Below, one piece after another: positions 1-5,850 of a stretch of 7,297 bases of DNA. The translations under genes were made by a program, and so were the position numbers. A model generated the notes under the pieces. That model did not search any database. It saw nothing but the letters and a program-made list of their open reading frames with translations, and was not told where the DNA came from. This DNA is from Nitrospiria bacterium. GTDB lineage: Bacteria > Nitrospirota > Nitrospiria > JACQBZ01. Location of the stretch: assembly GCA_919901335.1 (NCBI GenBank), contig CAKKOZ010000020.1, positions 1 to 7,297 on the forward strand. Reading direction: 5' to 3'. Every line of letters begins with the position of its first letter. Positions within the stretch are counted from its first letter, which is position 1.

Positions 1-300
1 GCGGTCGGGGACGTGACGAGCGTCGGAACGCCCAAGGCCGGCGTCTTCGCCGAAGCGGCTTCGCGGGTCGTCGCGGCATCGATGATCGCGGACCTTCAGG
101 GCGGCGAACAACCGCCGGCATTCGCCGGAGCCGGTTCCTGCTACATCGAGTTTGGATCCGGCCGCGTCGGGCGCGTGGATGTGGATTTCCTTTCGGGGCC
201 GTCGCCGACGGGGAACTTCATCGAACCTTCCGCGGACCTGGTCACTGAGAAGCAGATGTTTGGATCCAGCCGCCGTGCCCGCTGGTTCGGACTGGAATAA
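1..300 (+). CDS. FAD/NAD(P)-dependent oxidoreductase, C-terminal fragment (sulfide:quinone reductase-like)
   Basis: The reading frame is open from base 1 and ends at TAA 298-300, so the 5' part of the gene lies outside the window. The first residues read AVGDVTSVG, the Gly-Asp motif that contacts the FAD ribityl/phosphate in pyridine-nucleotide-disulfide-type flavoproteins; the internal GTG at 13 is therefore not the start. After it come a helix (KAGVFAEAASRVVAASMIADL) and the tail containing SCYIEFG, GRVGRVDVDFLSGP and FGSSRRARWFG. This tail is typical of the COG0446 group annotated as sulfide:quinone reductase-like or flavocytochrome-c-sulfide-dehydrogenase-like proteins. The redox substrate cannot be told from the tail: active-site cysteines, if any, lie upstream. 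xth begins 14 bases after the stop, so the two may be cotranscribed. The family call is fairly sure; sulfide as substrate is a guess. Confidence 0.82.
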   Translation, partial: AVGDVTSVGTPKAGVFAEAASRVVAASMIADLQGGEQPPAFAGAGSCYIEFGSGRVGRVDVDFLSGPSPTGNFIEPSADLVTEKQMFGSSRRARWFGLE

Positions 301-314
301 CAGGAGCCTGATCG

Positions 315-1070
315 ATGCGCGTTGTTTCCTGGAATGTGAACGGGATTCGTTCGGCGATGAAAAAGGATTTTAAAGCTTCCATCGAGGTCATGGATCCGGA
401 TGTGCTCTGCCTTCAGGAAACAAAAGCTCAGGATGACCAAGTCCTTGAGGCATTAACGGGCCTGAATGGCTATCACATTTACACCAATTCGGCGGTGAAA
501 AAAGGGTATTCAGGAACGGCCATCCTGACCCGGATGAAACCCCTGTCGGTGCGCAAGGACATCGATCGTGAAGAGCACGGCCGGGAAGGTCGCGTGATTA
601 CGTTGGAATTCGAGGACTATTTTCTGCTGAATGTCTATACGCCCAATTCAGGCAGTGAATTAAAACGGCTTGGATACCGCCAACGATGGGATGCTCATTT
701 TCTTTCCTACCTGAAGGCTTTGGAGAAGAAGCCCCTCATCGTGTGCGGTGACTTGAATGTGGCTCATAAAGCAATTGATTTAGCGAGACCCAGGGAGAAC
801 TACAATAAAAGCGCAGGATATACGCAGGTCGAGATTGACGGGATGGACAATATAGCCCGGGCCCGTTTCATCGACACCTTCCGATACAAGAAGCCGGATG
901 AAATTAAATATAGCTGGTGGAGTTTTCGAGCCGGCGCCCGGAAAAGAAATGTAGGATGGAGGATTGATTATGTGCTGGTTTCGCCCGGGATGGCCGGCAG
1001 GATCAAGAAGGTCGATATCTTAAATGAGGTCATGGGTTCAGACCATTGTCCGGTTTTATTGGATCTATAA
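315..1070 (+). CDS. xth: Exodeoxyribonuclease III / AP endonuclease (ExoA type)
   Basis: This 251-residue protein is a Mg-dependent base-excision-repair nuclease. It cuts DNA 5' of abasic sites and removes 3' blocking groups or nucleotides. The whole endonuclease/exonuclease/phosphatase fold is present: SWNVNGIR at 5-12 (metal-site Asn), LQETK at 33-37 with metal ligand Glu35, NVYTPN at 106-111 with Tyr108, GDLNVA at 145-150 with Asp146 and Asn148, the Trp pair 201-202, RIDY at 216-219, and GSDHCP at 241-246 with the catalytic Asp243/His244 pair. The length is normal. The ATG at 315 has a CAGGAG Shine-Dalgarno about 8 bases upstream, and MRVVSWNVNG is the conserved N terminus. Sampled 60-base lines give about 45-55% GC against 63-70% in purD, and codons are more AT-ending than in the neighbours, so the gene may have a different history. 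Exonuclease and AP-endonuclease activities cannot be separated by sequence. Confidence 0.95.
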   Translation: MRVVSWNVNGIRSAMKKDFKASIEVMDPDVLCLQETKAQDDQVLEALTGLNGYHIYTNSAVKKGYSGTAILTRMKPLSVRKDIDREEHGREGRVITLEFEDYFLLNVYTPNSGSELKRLGYRQRWDAHFLSYLKALEKKPLIVCGDLNVAHKAIDLARPRENYNKSAGYTQVEIDGMDNIARARFIDTFRYKKPDEIKYSWWSFRAGARKRNVGWRIDYVLVSPGMAGRIKKVDILNEVMGSDHCPVLLDL

Positions 1071-1101
1071 AGGGGTCAAGTTGCTCGGTATCTATTTAGA
1101 G

Positions 1102-1131
1102 TTGACTTCTCTCTTATCTTTGGAATACAAT
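1102..1131 (+). promoter_or_regulatory. Predicted sigma70-type promoter for the cold-shock gene
   Basis: TTGACT (1102-1107) and TACAAT (1126-1131) are separated by 18 bases; each differs from the consensus hexamer by one base. Transcription would begin near 1138, leaving a leader of about 130 bases before the csp ATG. A long leader is common for cspA-type genes. The terminator-like hairpin at 1173-1211 lies inside this leader. Confidence 0.6.
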
Positions 1132-1172
1132 GCCCGTGTGTCATTCATGTATGGATTGGGAAGGTCTTAAAC

Positions 1173-1211
1173 AACCGCATCGGCTGTTTTAAAAGGCTCT
1201 GCGGTTTTTTT
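1173..1211 (+). terminator. Terminator-like hairpin upstream of csp (xth terminator or csp leader attenuator)
   Basis: AACCGCA (1173-1179) pairs perfectly with TGCGGTT (1200-1206), and a run of seven T covers 1205-1211. The 20-base loop can form little extra pairing, so the stem is short, but stem plus T-run has the intrinsic-terminator layout. It could end xth transcripts about 140 bases after the xth stop. It also sits downstream of the only good promoter I see for csp, so csp transcripts would have to read through it. Which role applies cannot be settled by reading. Confidence 0.55.
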
Positions 1212-1270
1212 GTTAGACGCTTTCATTTGTACGGAAGGAGACACAACAACATTCACGGAGGAGTAGCGTC

Positions 1271-1474
1271 ATGGCAAAAGGTACCATCAAGTGGTTCAAC
1301 GCAAGCAAGGGTTTTGGATTCATCACGCAAGCGGAAGGCGGCCCGGATGTATTCGTGCATTTTTCCGCCATCACGGGTGAAGGTTACAAGTCGCTCGATG
1401 AAGGCCAGGCGGTCGAATATGAAGTGACCCAGGGTCCCAAAGGCCCGCAGGCCAGCAACGTCGTAAAAATCTAA
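1271..1474 (+). CDS. csp: Cold-shock protein, CspA family
   Basis: This 67-residue protein is a single cold-shock domain: a five-strand OB-fold that binds single-stranded RNA and DNA, acting as an RNA chaperone and in some bacteria as a transcription antiterminator. RNP1 is KGFGFI at 13-18 and RNP2 is VFVHF at 27-31. The N terminus MAKGTIKWFN and the ending ASNVVKI are typical, and the length matches the family. The ATG has a strong GGAGGAG (1257-1263) seven bases upstream. A second purine-rich GGAAGGAG at about 1233-1240 has no usable start close by. The gene has its own promoter and terminator, so it is probably monocistronic. Whether it responds to cold cannot be seen, since many paralogues are constitutive or growth-phase controlled. 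Confidence 0.96.
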   Translation: MAKGTIKWFNASKGFGFITQAEGGPDVFVHFSAITGEGYKSLDEGQAVEYEVTQGPKGPQASNVVKI

Positions 1475-1493
1475 TCCGTTCGACGATTCAACG

Positions 1494-1529
1494 AAAAAGC
1501 CTCCCGGCCAACCGTCGGGAGGCTTTTTT
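1494..1529 (+). terminator. Strong intrinsic terminator of csp
   Basis: AAAAAGCCTCCCG (1494-1506) and CGGGAGGCTTTTT (1516-1528) form a perfect 13-bp stem around a 9-base loop, ending in six T (1524-1529). It begins 20 bases after the csp stop. The A-run on the left arm means it could also work on the opposite strand. Confidence 0.93.
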
Positions 1530-1536
1530 ATTTAAT

Positions 1537-1557
1537 AAAAGGCGCCGGCCGCCTTTT
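1537..1557 (+). terminator. Second, weaker hairpin downstream of csp (possible backup terminator)
   Basis: AAAAGGCG (1537-1544) and CGCCTTTT (1550-1557) form a perfect 8-bp stem with loop CCGGC. The T-run is only four long on the + strand. On the - strand the hairpin is followed by TTTTATT, so it may work better in that direction. Together with the terminator just before it, it would insulate csp from the methyltransferase-purine unit. Confidence 0.5.
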
Positions 1558-1581
1558 GGAAACGCAACGCCGATTTCCTCC

Positions 1582-1610
1582 TTGAAATTCCATCGTCCAT
1601 CTGGTATCCT
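1582..1610 (+). promoter_or_regulatory. Predicted promoter for the methyltransferase-purH-purD unit
   Basis: TTGAAA (1582-1587) and TATCCT (1605-1610) are spaced by 17 bases, and TGG before the -10 gives an extended -10 element. Transcription would start near 1617, only about 18 bases before the GTG start. It lies directly after two terminator hairpins, where a new promoter is expected. No PurR-type operator or purine riboswitch is visible; the leader is too short to hold a riboswitch. Confidence 0.6.
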
Positions 1611-1634
1611 GTCGGCACTTTTGGAGAGAAGATT

Positions 1635-2195
1635 GTGGCGACGTCCATAGCCGCTCGATTCAAGCGTGTGACATTGAAGACCGTCCCGATCTATCTGGCC
1701 CTGATCCTCCTCCTGATCTTCGCCCGACCGACGCTGGGCTGGCTTCTCGTTGGGCTGGTCTTTGTTCTGATCGGAGAGGCGCTCCGGATCTGGGCGGCGG
1801 GCCACTTAAAAAAAACAAAAGAGGTTACGACGACCGGGCCGTACGCGTATGTGAAAAACCCGCTCTATCTTGGAACGCTCTTGATTCTGATCGGCTTCTG
1901 TTTGATGGCGCGGAATCCCTATCTGTTGCTGATCGGTCTGACGTTCTTCTTCGTTTACTATGCCCCCTTCAAGAAGAAACGGGAAGGGCGACGGCTGTTC
2001 GAGCATTTCGGCCAGGCCTGGGTTGAGTATGATCGGGCCGTTCCAGACTATCTTCCAAACCTCCGCCCGTACGCGGGGCGCGGAACGGGACGGTGGGACT
2101 GGAAATGGTTTTATGAAAACAGCGAGGACGGGACGGCGCTGGCGGTCGCTCTGGGAATCATCGCGGTCGGTTTGCAGTTCTGGTTTCGTTTGTGA
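1635..2195 (+). CDS. Membrane methyltransferase of the ICMT/PEMT family
   Basis: This 186-residue integral membrane protein resembles isoprenylcysteine carboxyl methyltransferase / phospholipid methyltransferase-like enzymes, which use S-adenosylmethionine. The signature is GPYAYVKNPLYLG at 68-80 (family pattern GPY-x3-R/K-H/N-P-x-Y-x-G), followed by a long hydrophobic pair at about 78-110, then Glu117 and FGQAWVEYDRAVP at 125-137, which matches the conserved Glu-FG-x2-Y/W-x2-Y-x3-VP block. Earlier hydrophobic segments lie at about 17-31 and 36-55. An extra tail (about 146-186) carries a further membrane segment at about 167-184. The start is GTG with GGAGAG six bases upstream; no better start exists in frame. 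purH begins 27 bases downstream with no terminator between, so the two are probably cotranscribed, though no functional link is obvious. The substrate (lipid, quinone-like compound or protein) is unknown. Confidence 0.8.
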   Translation: MATSIAARFKRVTLKTVPIYLALILLLIFARPTLGWLLVGLVFVLIGEALRIWAAGHLKKTKEVTTTGPYAYVKNPLYLGTLLILIGFCLMARNPYLLLIGLTFFFVYYAPFKKKREGRRLFEHFGQAWVEYDRAVPDYLPNLRPYAGRGTGRWDWKWFYENSEDGTALAVALGIIAVGLQFWFRL

Positions 2196-2222
2196 TAGGC
2201 CTAAAAAGCAAGAGGGGGTAAT

Positions 2223-3791
2223 GTGAAGATTCAGCGCGCCTTGATCAGCGTGTCCAATAAGGAAGGGGTGGTTGAGTTTTCGAAGGGGCTTGCGGCGATG
2301 GGAGTGGAGATCCTGTCCACCGGCGGAACGGCCCAGGCGCTGAAGGAGGCGGGTGTTCCGGTCAAGGACGTGGCCGAATTCACCGGGTTCCCGGAAATAC
2401 TGGACGGCCGGGTCAAGACGCTCCATCCGAAGATCCACGGCGGGCTTCTCGCCCGGCGCGATGATCCGGCGCATCGGGCCCAGATGAAACAGCACGGTCT
2501 GGAACCGATCGACCTCGTGGCCGTCAATCTCTACCCGTTTGAGTCCACCGTGGCCAGGCCGAACTGTCGCTTCGAAGAGGCGATCGAGAATATCGACATC
2601 GGCGGCCCGGCCATGCTCCGCTCCTCGGCCAAAAATTTCGAGCATGTGACGGTCGTCGTGGATCCCCATGATTATCCGAACGTCCTGGAAGAGATTCGAT
2701 CCGGCAACGGATCGGTCTCAAACGAAACGCGCCTGGCGCTGGCCAAAAAGGTTTTCCTGCATACCGCCCGCTACGACAGCGTCATTTCGACCTATCTTGA
2801 GAACCACACAAAGGATGCCGAGCGGATACGTTTTCCGAGCCTCTTCACGCTTCAGTTCGAGAAGGTCGAGGATCTCCGTTACGGGGAGAACCCGCATCAG
2901 CAGGCGGCCTTCTATCGCGAGTTCAAGCCCGCCGAGCCTTCCATCTCAACGGCCAAGCAACTCCACGGCAAGGCGATGTCATTTAATAATTTTTTGGACG
3001 CCAATGCCGGGTTGGAGCTGGTGAACGAGTTCGATGAGACGGCGGCGGTCATTATCAAGCACAATAATCCATGCGGCGTGGCGACAGGGGAGACGCTGCT
3101 GGAAGCCTACACGAAGGCCCGGGCCACCGATCCCGTCTCGGCGTTCGGCGGCGTGATCGCCTTCAACCGTCCGGTGGATGCCGAGACGGCGGAAGAGATC
3201 GCCAAGATATTCGTGGAAATCGTCATCGCCCCCGGCTTCGAGCGCAGCGCCCAGAATATTTTCAAAAAGAAAAGAGATCTGCGGCTCCTCGACGTGGGCA
3301 CCGCCTTGAAAGAAAGACGGGAGCGGCAGGGTGGAATGGACATGAAGCGGGTGGTCGGGGGATTGATCCTTCAAGATCGGGACCTAGGCCGGATTGAGGA
3401 TGTGAGGAAATTAAAGGTCGTCACGAAGCGCAAGCCCACGGAAGATGAATACGACGCACTGGCCTTTGCCTGGATCGTCTGCAAGCATGTCAAGTCCAAC
3501 GCCATTATTTATGCGAGGCCCGGGCAGACCATTGGGATCGGCGCCGGCCAGATGAGCCGTGTGGATTCGGTGAAACTCGCGGCAATGAAGGCGCAGTCAC
3601 CGCTGGCGGGGACGGTGATGGCCTCGGACGCCTTCTTTCCGTTCCGCGACGGGCTGGACGAAGCCGCCCAGGCGGGGATTACGGCCGTGATCCAACCCGG
3701 CGGCTCAATCAAGGACGACGAGGTGATCCGCGCCGCGGACGAGCACGGTCTTGCAATGATCATGACCGGCATGCGGCATTTCAGGCATTAA
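2223..3791 (+). CDS. purH: Bifunctional AICAR transformylase / IMP cyclohydrolase
   Basis: This 522-residue enzyme catalyses the last two steps of de novo purine synthesis: formyl transfer from 10-formyl-tetrahydrofolate to AICAR, then ring closure to IMP. The N-terminal MGS-like cyclohydrolase domain (about 1-200) shows STGGTA at 32-37, GRVKTLHPKIHGGLL at 62-76 and NIDIGGPAMLRSSAKN. The transformylase domain follows with RYGENPHQ at 219-226, LHGKAMSFNNFLDANA, the catalytic KHNNPCG with Lys279-His280, DPVSAFGGVIAFNR, GAGQMSRVDS from about 440, ASDAFFPFRD and the usual C terminus GMRHFRH. Length and motif order are normal, with no frameshift. The start is GTG at 2223, preceded by a purine-rich GAGGGGG about 4 bases away; the ATG at 2221 is out of frame and stops at once. 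Cytosolic. purD follows after 60 bases. Confidence 0.98.
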   Translation: MKIQRALISVSNKEGVVEFSKGLAAMGVEILSTGGTAQALKEAGVPVKDVAEFTGFPEILDGRVKTLHPKIHGGLLARRDDPAHRAQMKQHGLEPIDLVAVNLYPFESTVARPNCRFEEAIENIDIGGPAMLRSSAKNFEHVTVVVDPHDYPNVLEEIRSGNGSVSNETRLALAKKVFLHTARYDSVISTYLENHTKDAERIRFPSLFTLQFEKVEDLRYGENPHQQAAFYREFKPAEPSISTAKQLHGKAMSFNNFLDANAGLELVNEFDETAAVIIKHNNPCGVATGETLLEAYTKARATDPVSAFGGVIAFNRPVDAETAEEIAKIFVEIVIAPGFERSAQNIFKKKRDLRLLDVGTALKERRERQGGMDMKRVVGGLILQDRDLGRIEDVRKLKVVTKRKPTEDEYDALAFAWIVCKHVKSNAIIYARPGQTIGIGAGQMSRVDSVKLAAMKAQSPLAGTVMASDAFFPFRDGLDEAAQAGITAVIQPGGSIKDDEVIRAADEHGLAMIMTGMRHFRH

Positions 3792-3819
3792 GTAGGGGCG
3801 CGGCATGCTGCGCCCCTAC
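3792..3819. repeat. 28-base palindrome (REP-like hairpin) between purH and purD
   Basis: GTAGGGGCGCGG (3792-3803) pairs with CTGCGCCCCTAC (3808-3819) with one G-T wobble, leaving a CATG loop. It starts at the base right after the purH TAA. No T-run follows, so it is not a standard intrinsic terminator. Hairpins built on GTAGGGGCG/CGCCCCTAC arms occur as dispersed extragenic repeats in many environmental bacteria. Its core GCATGCTGCG (3803-3812) recurs at 5169-5178 in this window. It could stabilise purH mRNA 3' ends or dampen read-through into purD. Confidence 0.85.
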
Positions 3820-3851
3820 GTCATCTGTATAAACACATCTTATTTCCGCCT

Positions 3852-5129
3852 ATGAAAATCCTGGTTATTGGAAACGGGGGTCGAGAACATGCGCTGACCT
3901 GGAAACTGGCCATGAGTCCCCGGGTGGATTCCATCTACTGCGCGCCGGGCAATCCAGGGATGACCCGGCTTGCACATTGCGTCCCAATCAAGGTGGACGA
4001 TCTCGATGGGCTGTTGGCGTTTGCGAAACGCAAGGCGATTGATCTGACGGTGGTCGGACCGGAGCTGCCGCTGACGATGGGAATCGTGAATCGTTTCCAG
4101 GCGGCCGGGCTCCGAATCGTCGGGCCGTCCAAGGGCGCCGCCGAAATCGAGGCCAGCAAGGCCTTCTCAAAATCCTTCATGGAACGCCATCATATCCCCA
4201 CCGCTAAAGCGCGGATTTTCGATGAACTAGAACCGGCCGTCCGGTATATTAGGGAGCACGGCGCTCCCATCGTGGTCAAGGTGGACGGGCTGGCGGCCGG
4301 CAAAGGGGTGATCATGGCGCCGAATGAGGCCGAGGCGATCCAGGCGGTTGACCTCATTCTGCGCCAAAGAGAGTTCGGTGAGGCCGGAAATCATGTTCTG
4401 CTCGAGGATCAGCTGGAAGGTGAAGAGGCGACCTTCCTTGTTTTCACGGATGGGAAGACGCTGATTCCGATGGTCACTTCCCAGGATCACAAACGGGTAT
4501 TGGATCAGGATCGGGGGCCCAACACGGGCGGGATGGGCGCTTACTCGCCCGCGCCTGTTTTGACGGAGGCGCTGCAGCTTCAGGTGCTCCGTGAGATCGT
4601 CCGGCCGACGATTGACGGTCTGGCCCGGGAAGGGCGTCCGTTTCAGGGGATCTTGTATGTCGGCCTGATGCTCACTCCGGACGGTCCGAGGGTGTTGGAG
4701 TACAACGCGCGATTCGGCGATCCCGAGACGCAGGTGGTCCTGACGCGGCTCGAGACGGATCTGGTCGAGATCTTCGATGCGCTCGTGTCGGGCCGATTGG
4801 ATCAAATCCAGGTCCGTTGGAGTCCGAAGGTTTCGGTCTGTGTGGTGCTGACCGCAAAAGGATACCCGGCTACCCACGAAACCGGCCGGCCGATCACGGG
4901 CATTGACCAGGCCGAATCCAAAGAGGGCGTGGCGGTCTTTCACGCCGGGACCTTCCTCCGCGATGGAGAGTTGGTAACGGCCGGAGGGCGCGTGCTCGGC
5001 GTCACGGCCGTCGGCGACGATTTTCGACAGGCCCGGGAACGGGTCTATGAGGCGGTGAGCCGGATTCAGTTTGAAGGCATGCATTGCCGGATGGACATCG
5101 GCCTAAAGGCGATCGGAAAATCGCCATGA
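3852..5129 (+). CDS. purD: Phosphoribosylamine-glycine ligase (GAR synthetase)
   Basis: This 425-residue ATP-grasp enzyme joins 5-phosphoribosylamine and glycine with ATP to give glycinamide ribonucleotide, the second step of de novo purine synthesis. Motifs in order: GNGGREHA at 7-14 in the N domain, VGPELPL at 68-74, the ATP-grasp lysine region VVKVDGLAAGKGV at 141-153, LEGEE at 188-192, QDHKR at 211-215, GPNTGGMGAYSP at 222-233 and the metal/phosphate loop EYNARFGDPE at 283-292, then the C-terminal domain (GGRVLGV near 377-383). Full length, no frameshift, cytosolic. The start is fixed by the family N terminus MKILVIGNGGREHA, yet the 20 bases before it are pyrimidine-rich and hold no Shine-Dalgarno, which is unusual here. 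It probably shares the purH transcript. It ends with TGA overlapping the ATG of a 45-codon frame. Confidence 0.98.
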   Translation: MKILVIGNGGREHALTWKLAMSPRVDSIYCAPGNPGMTRLAHCVPIKVDDLDGLLAFAKRKAIDLTVVGPELPLTMGIVNRFQAAGLRIVGPSKGAAEIEASKAFSKSFMERHHIPTAKARIFDELEPAVRYIREHGAPIVVKVDGLAAGKGVIMAPNEAEAIQAVDLILRQREFGEAGNHVLLEDQLEGEEATFLVFTDGKTLIPMVTSQDHKRVLDQDRGPNTGGMGAYSPAPVLTEALQLQVLREIVRPTIDGLAREGRPFQGILYVGLMLTPDGPRVLEYNARFGDPETQVVLTRLETDLVEIFDALVSGRLDQIQVRWSPKVSVCVVLTAKGYPATHETGRPITGIDQAESKEGVAVFHAGTFLRDGELVTAGGRVLGVTAVGDDFRQARERVYEAVSRIQFEGMHCRMDIGLKAIGKSP

Positions 5130-5263
5130 CCATGCCGGATCAACCCTCTCTTGAGCGGTATCCGGCCCGCATGCTGCGGGCCTGCACTCGGCGGTTTGCA
5201 GCCGATGTGTTGCAGCAGTCGGCTGCAATGCGCCGACTACAAGCAGACGTGTCGGCTGTATGA
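5126..5263 (+). CDS. Possible 45-codon coupled frame bridging purD and PAP2 (hypothetical, may be a relic)
   Basis: ATG 5126-5128 overlaps the purD TGA (5127-5129) as ATGA, and the frame runs without interruption to TGA 5261-5263, which overlaps the ATG (5260-5262) of the PAP2 gene in the same way. The predicted peptide starts MTMPDQPSLERYPARM and is Arg/Ala-rich with no recognised domain. No clear Shine-Dalgarno precedes it, so it would depend on coupling to purD. Most of it, from about codon 13, lies in the palindromic patch 5164-5260, so its composition is set by the repeat. The stretch before the repeat could be the residue of a gene that once followed purD. It may be a real short protein, a ribosome bridge keeping PAP2 translated, or chance. 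Confidence 0.3.
   Translation: MTMPDQPSLERYPARMLRACTRRFAADVLQQSAAMRRLQADVSAV
5164..5260. repeat. Cluster of palindromic repeats between purD and PAP2 (REP/MITE-like)
   Basis: GGCCCGCA (5164-5171) pairs with TGCGGGCC (5175-5182) around a TGC loop. TTGCAGCCGA (5196-5205) is the exact reverse complement of TCGGCTGCAA (5219-5228). Alternative stems are TCGGC (5188-5192) with GCCGA (5201-5205), and GTCGGC (5218-5223) with GCCGAC (5232-5237). A further TCGGCTGTA copy lies at 5252-5260 and runs into the PAP2 start codon. The core GCATGCTGCG is shared with the 3792-3819 palindrome. The mix of nested and mutually exclusive stems looks like a dispersed extragenic repeat. No T-run follows, so it is not a standard terminator. 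Confidence 0.75.
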
Positions 5264-5850
5264 GTCGTCGGGTGATGTTCTCAACGCTGATGGTGTCCGT
5301 CCTTCTCCCGCCCACTTTTTTTCTCGATGCCTCTATCCGCGCCACCCTCCGGGATTTTCAGTTCCCCGTTCTCCTAGGACTCATGCAGGCTCTTACCTGG
5401 ATCGGGGAGGACTGGGTCCTGATCGTGGCGGCGTTAGCCCTTTACGGAATCGGGCGGCGGCGAAAGCGGCAACGATTAAAACAGGCCGGCGCGTTGGGGC
5501 TGATCGCACTGGCGGCCTCCGCGGGGGTGGTCCAGGTGATCAAGCATCTGGCCGGACGGCCCCGCCCGGATCTGGTGGACCGGGGCATTCTCAATTGGGG
5601 TCCGTCGTTTGAACGCGGGCATGATGCGTTCCCGTCCGGGCATGCGACGTTGGCTTTCGCGCTGGCCGCCGTGCTGTCGTCCGTTTATCCTTCCGGCCGA
5701 TGGATCTGGTATTCCCTTGCCGTCCTTGTGGCCTTTACGCGGATTTACATCGACGTCCATTTTGCCTCGGACGTTTTTGTCGGCGCCGTCCTGGGGCTGC
5801 TGATCGGGATCTGGGCCTCGATGTTGAAGTTGGAGCGCCTCAAGCCATGA
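5260..5850 (+). CDS. PAP2-family membrane phosphatase
   Basis: This 196-residue membrane protein has all three blocks of the PAP2 / bacterial acid phosphatase superfamily: K-x6-RP (Lys95 to Arg102-Pro103, within IKHLAGRPRPD), PSGH at 125-128 with the active-site His128, and R-x5-H-x3-D (Arg161, His167, Asp171) carrying the histidine nucleophile. Hydrophobic segments at about 7-20, 36-64, 76-94, 129-144, 150-160 and 173-189 indicate a multipass inner-membrane enzyme with the active site near the periplasmic face. Family members remove phosphate from phosphatidic acid, phosphatidylglycerol phosphate, undecaprenyl pyrophosphate or lipid A; the substrate is not shown here. The start is uncertain: ATG 5260 lacks a Shine-Dalgarno and lies at the edge of the repeat cluster, and the ATGs at 5275 and 5290 have none either. 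The stop overlaps the next gene's start, implying cotranslation. Confidence 0.9.
   Translation: MSRRVMFSTLMVSVLLPPTFFLDASIRATLRDFQFPVLLGLMQALTWIGEDWVLIVAALALYGIGRRRKRQRLKQAGALGLIALAASAGVVQVIKHLAGRPRPDLVDRGILNWGPSFERGHDAFPSGHATLAFALAAVLSSVYPSGRWIWYSLAVLVAFTRIYIDVHFASDVFVGAVLGLLIGIWASMLKLERLKP

Noticed and set aside
150..275. Near-repeat of TTTGGATCC-GCCGC at about 150 and 258
   Set aside because: Both copies encode family-conserved FGS-Arg segments (FGSGRVGR and FGSSRRAR) in the flavoprotein tail. The similarity is explained by coding.
1147..1170. Seven-codon frame MYGLGRS ending just before the csp leader hairpin, resembling an attenuation leader peptide
   Set aside because: It has no Shine-Dalgarno, no run of regulatory codons and no amino-acid gene downstream. 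It is within chance expectation for so short a frame.
2196..2222. Purine riboswitch or PurR operator ahead of purH
   Set aside because: The gap is only 27 bases and has no aptamer-like stems or operator palindrome. The upstream leader before the methyltransferase is also too short.
1806..2669. Long open frame on the - strand across the methyltransferase and purH, 287 codons
   Set aside because: It is antisense to two well-supported genes, crosses their junction, has no domain-like pattern and reflects GC-driven lack of stops. The same holds for the 285- and 297-codon - strand frames at 4227-5084 and 5745-6638.
3792..3819. Intrinsic terminator between purH and purD
   Set aside because: The hairpin is strong but is followed by GTCATCTG with no T-run, so a Rho-independent terminator is not supported; it is listed as a repeat.
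5164..5260. tRNA or other structured RNA gene
   Set aside because: No cloverleaf, T-loop (GTTCRA) or anticodon-arm geometry can be drawn. The stems are alternative palindromes.
5151..5612. 153-codon + frame overlapping the PAP2 gene
   Set aside because: It is in a different frame from the motif-bearing PAP2 protein and is low-complexity Arg/Gly/Pro-rich, so it is a shadow.
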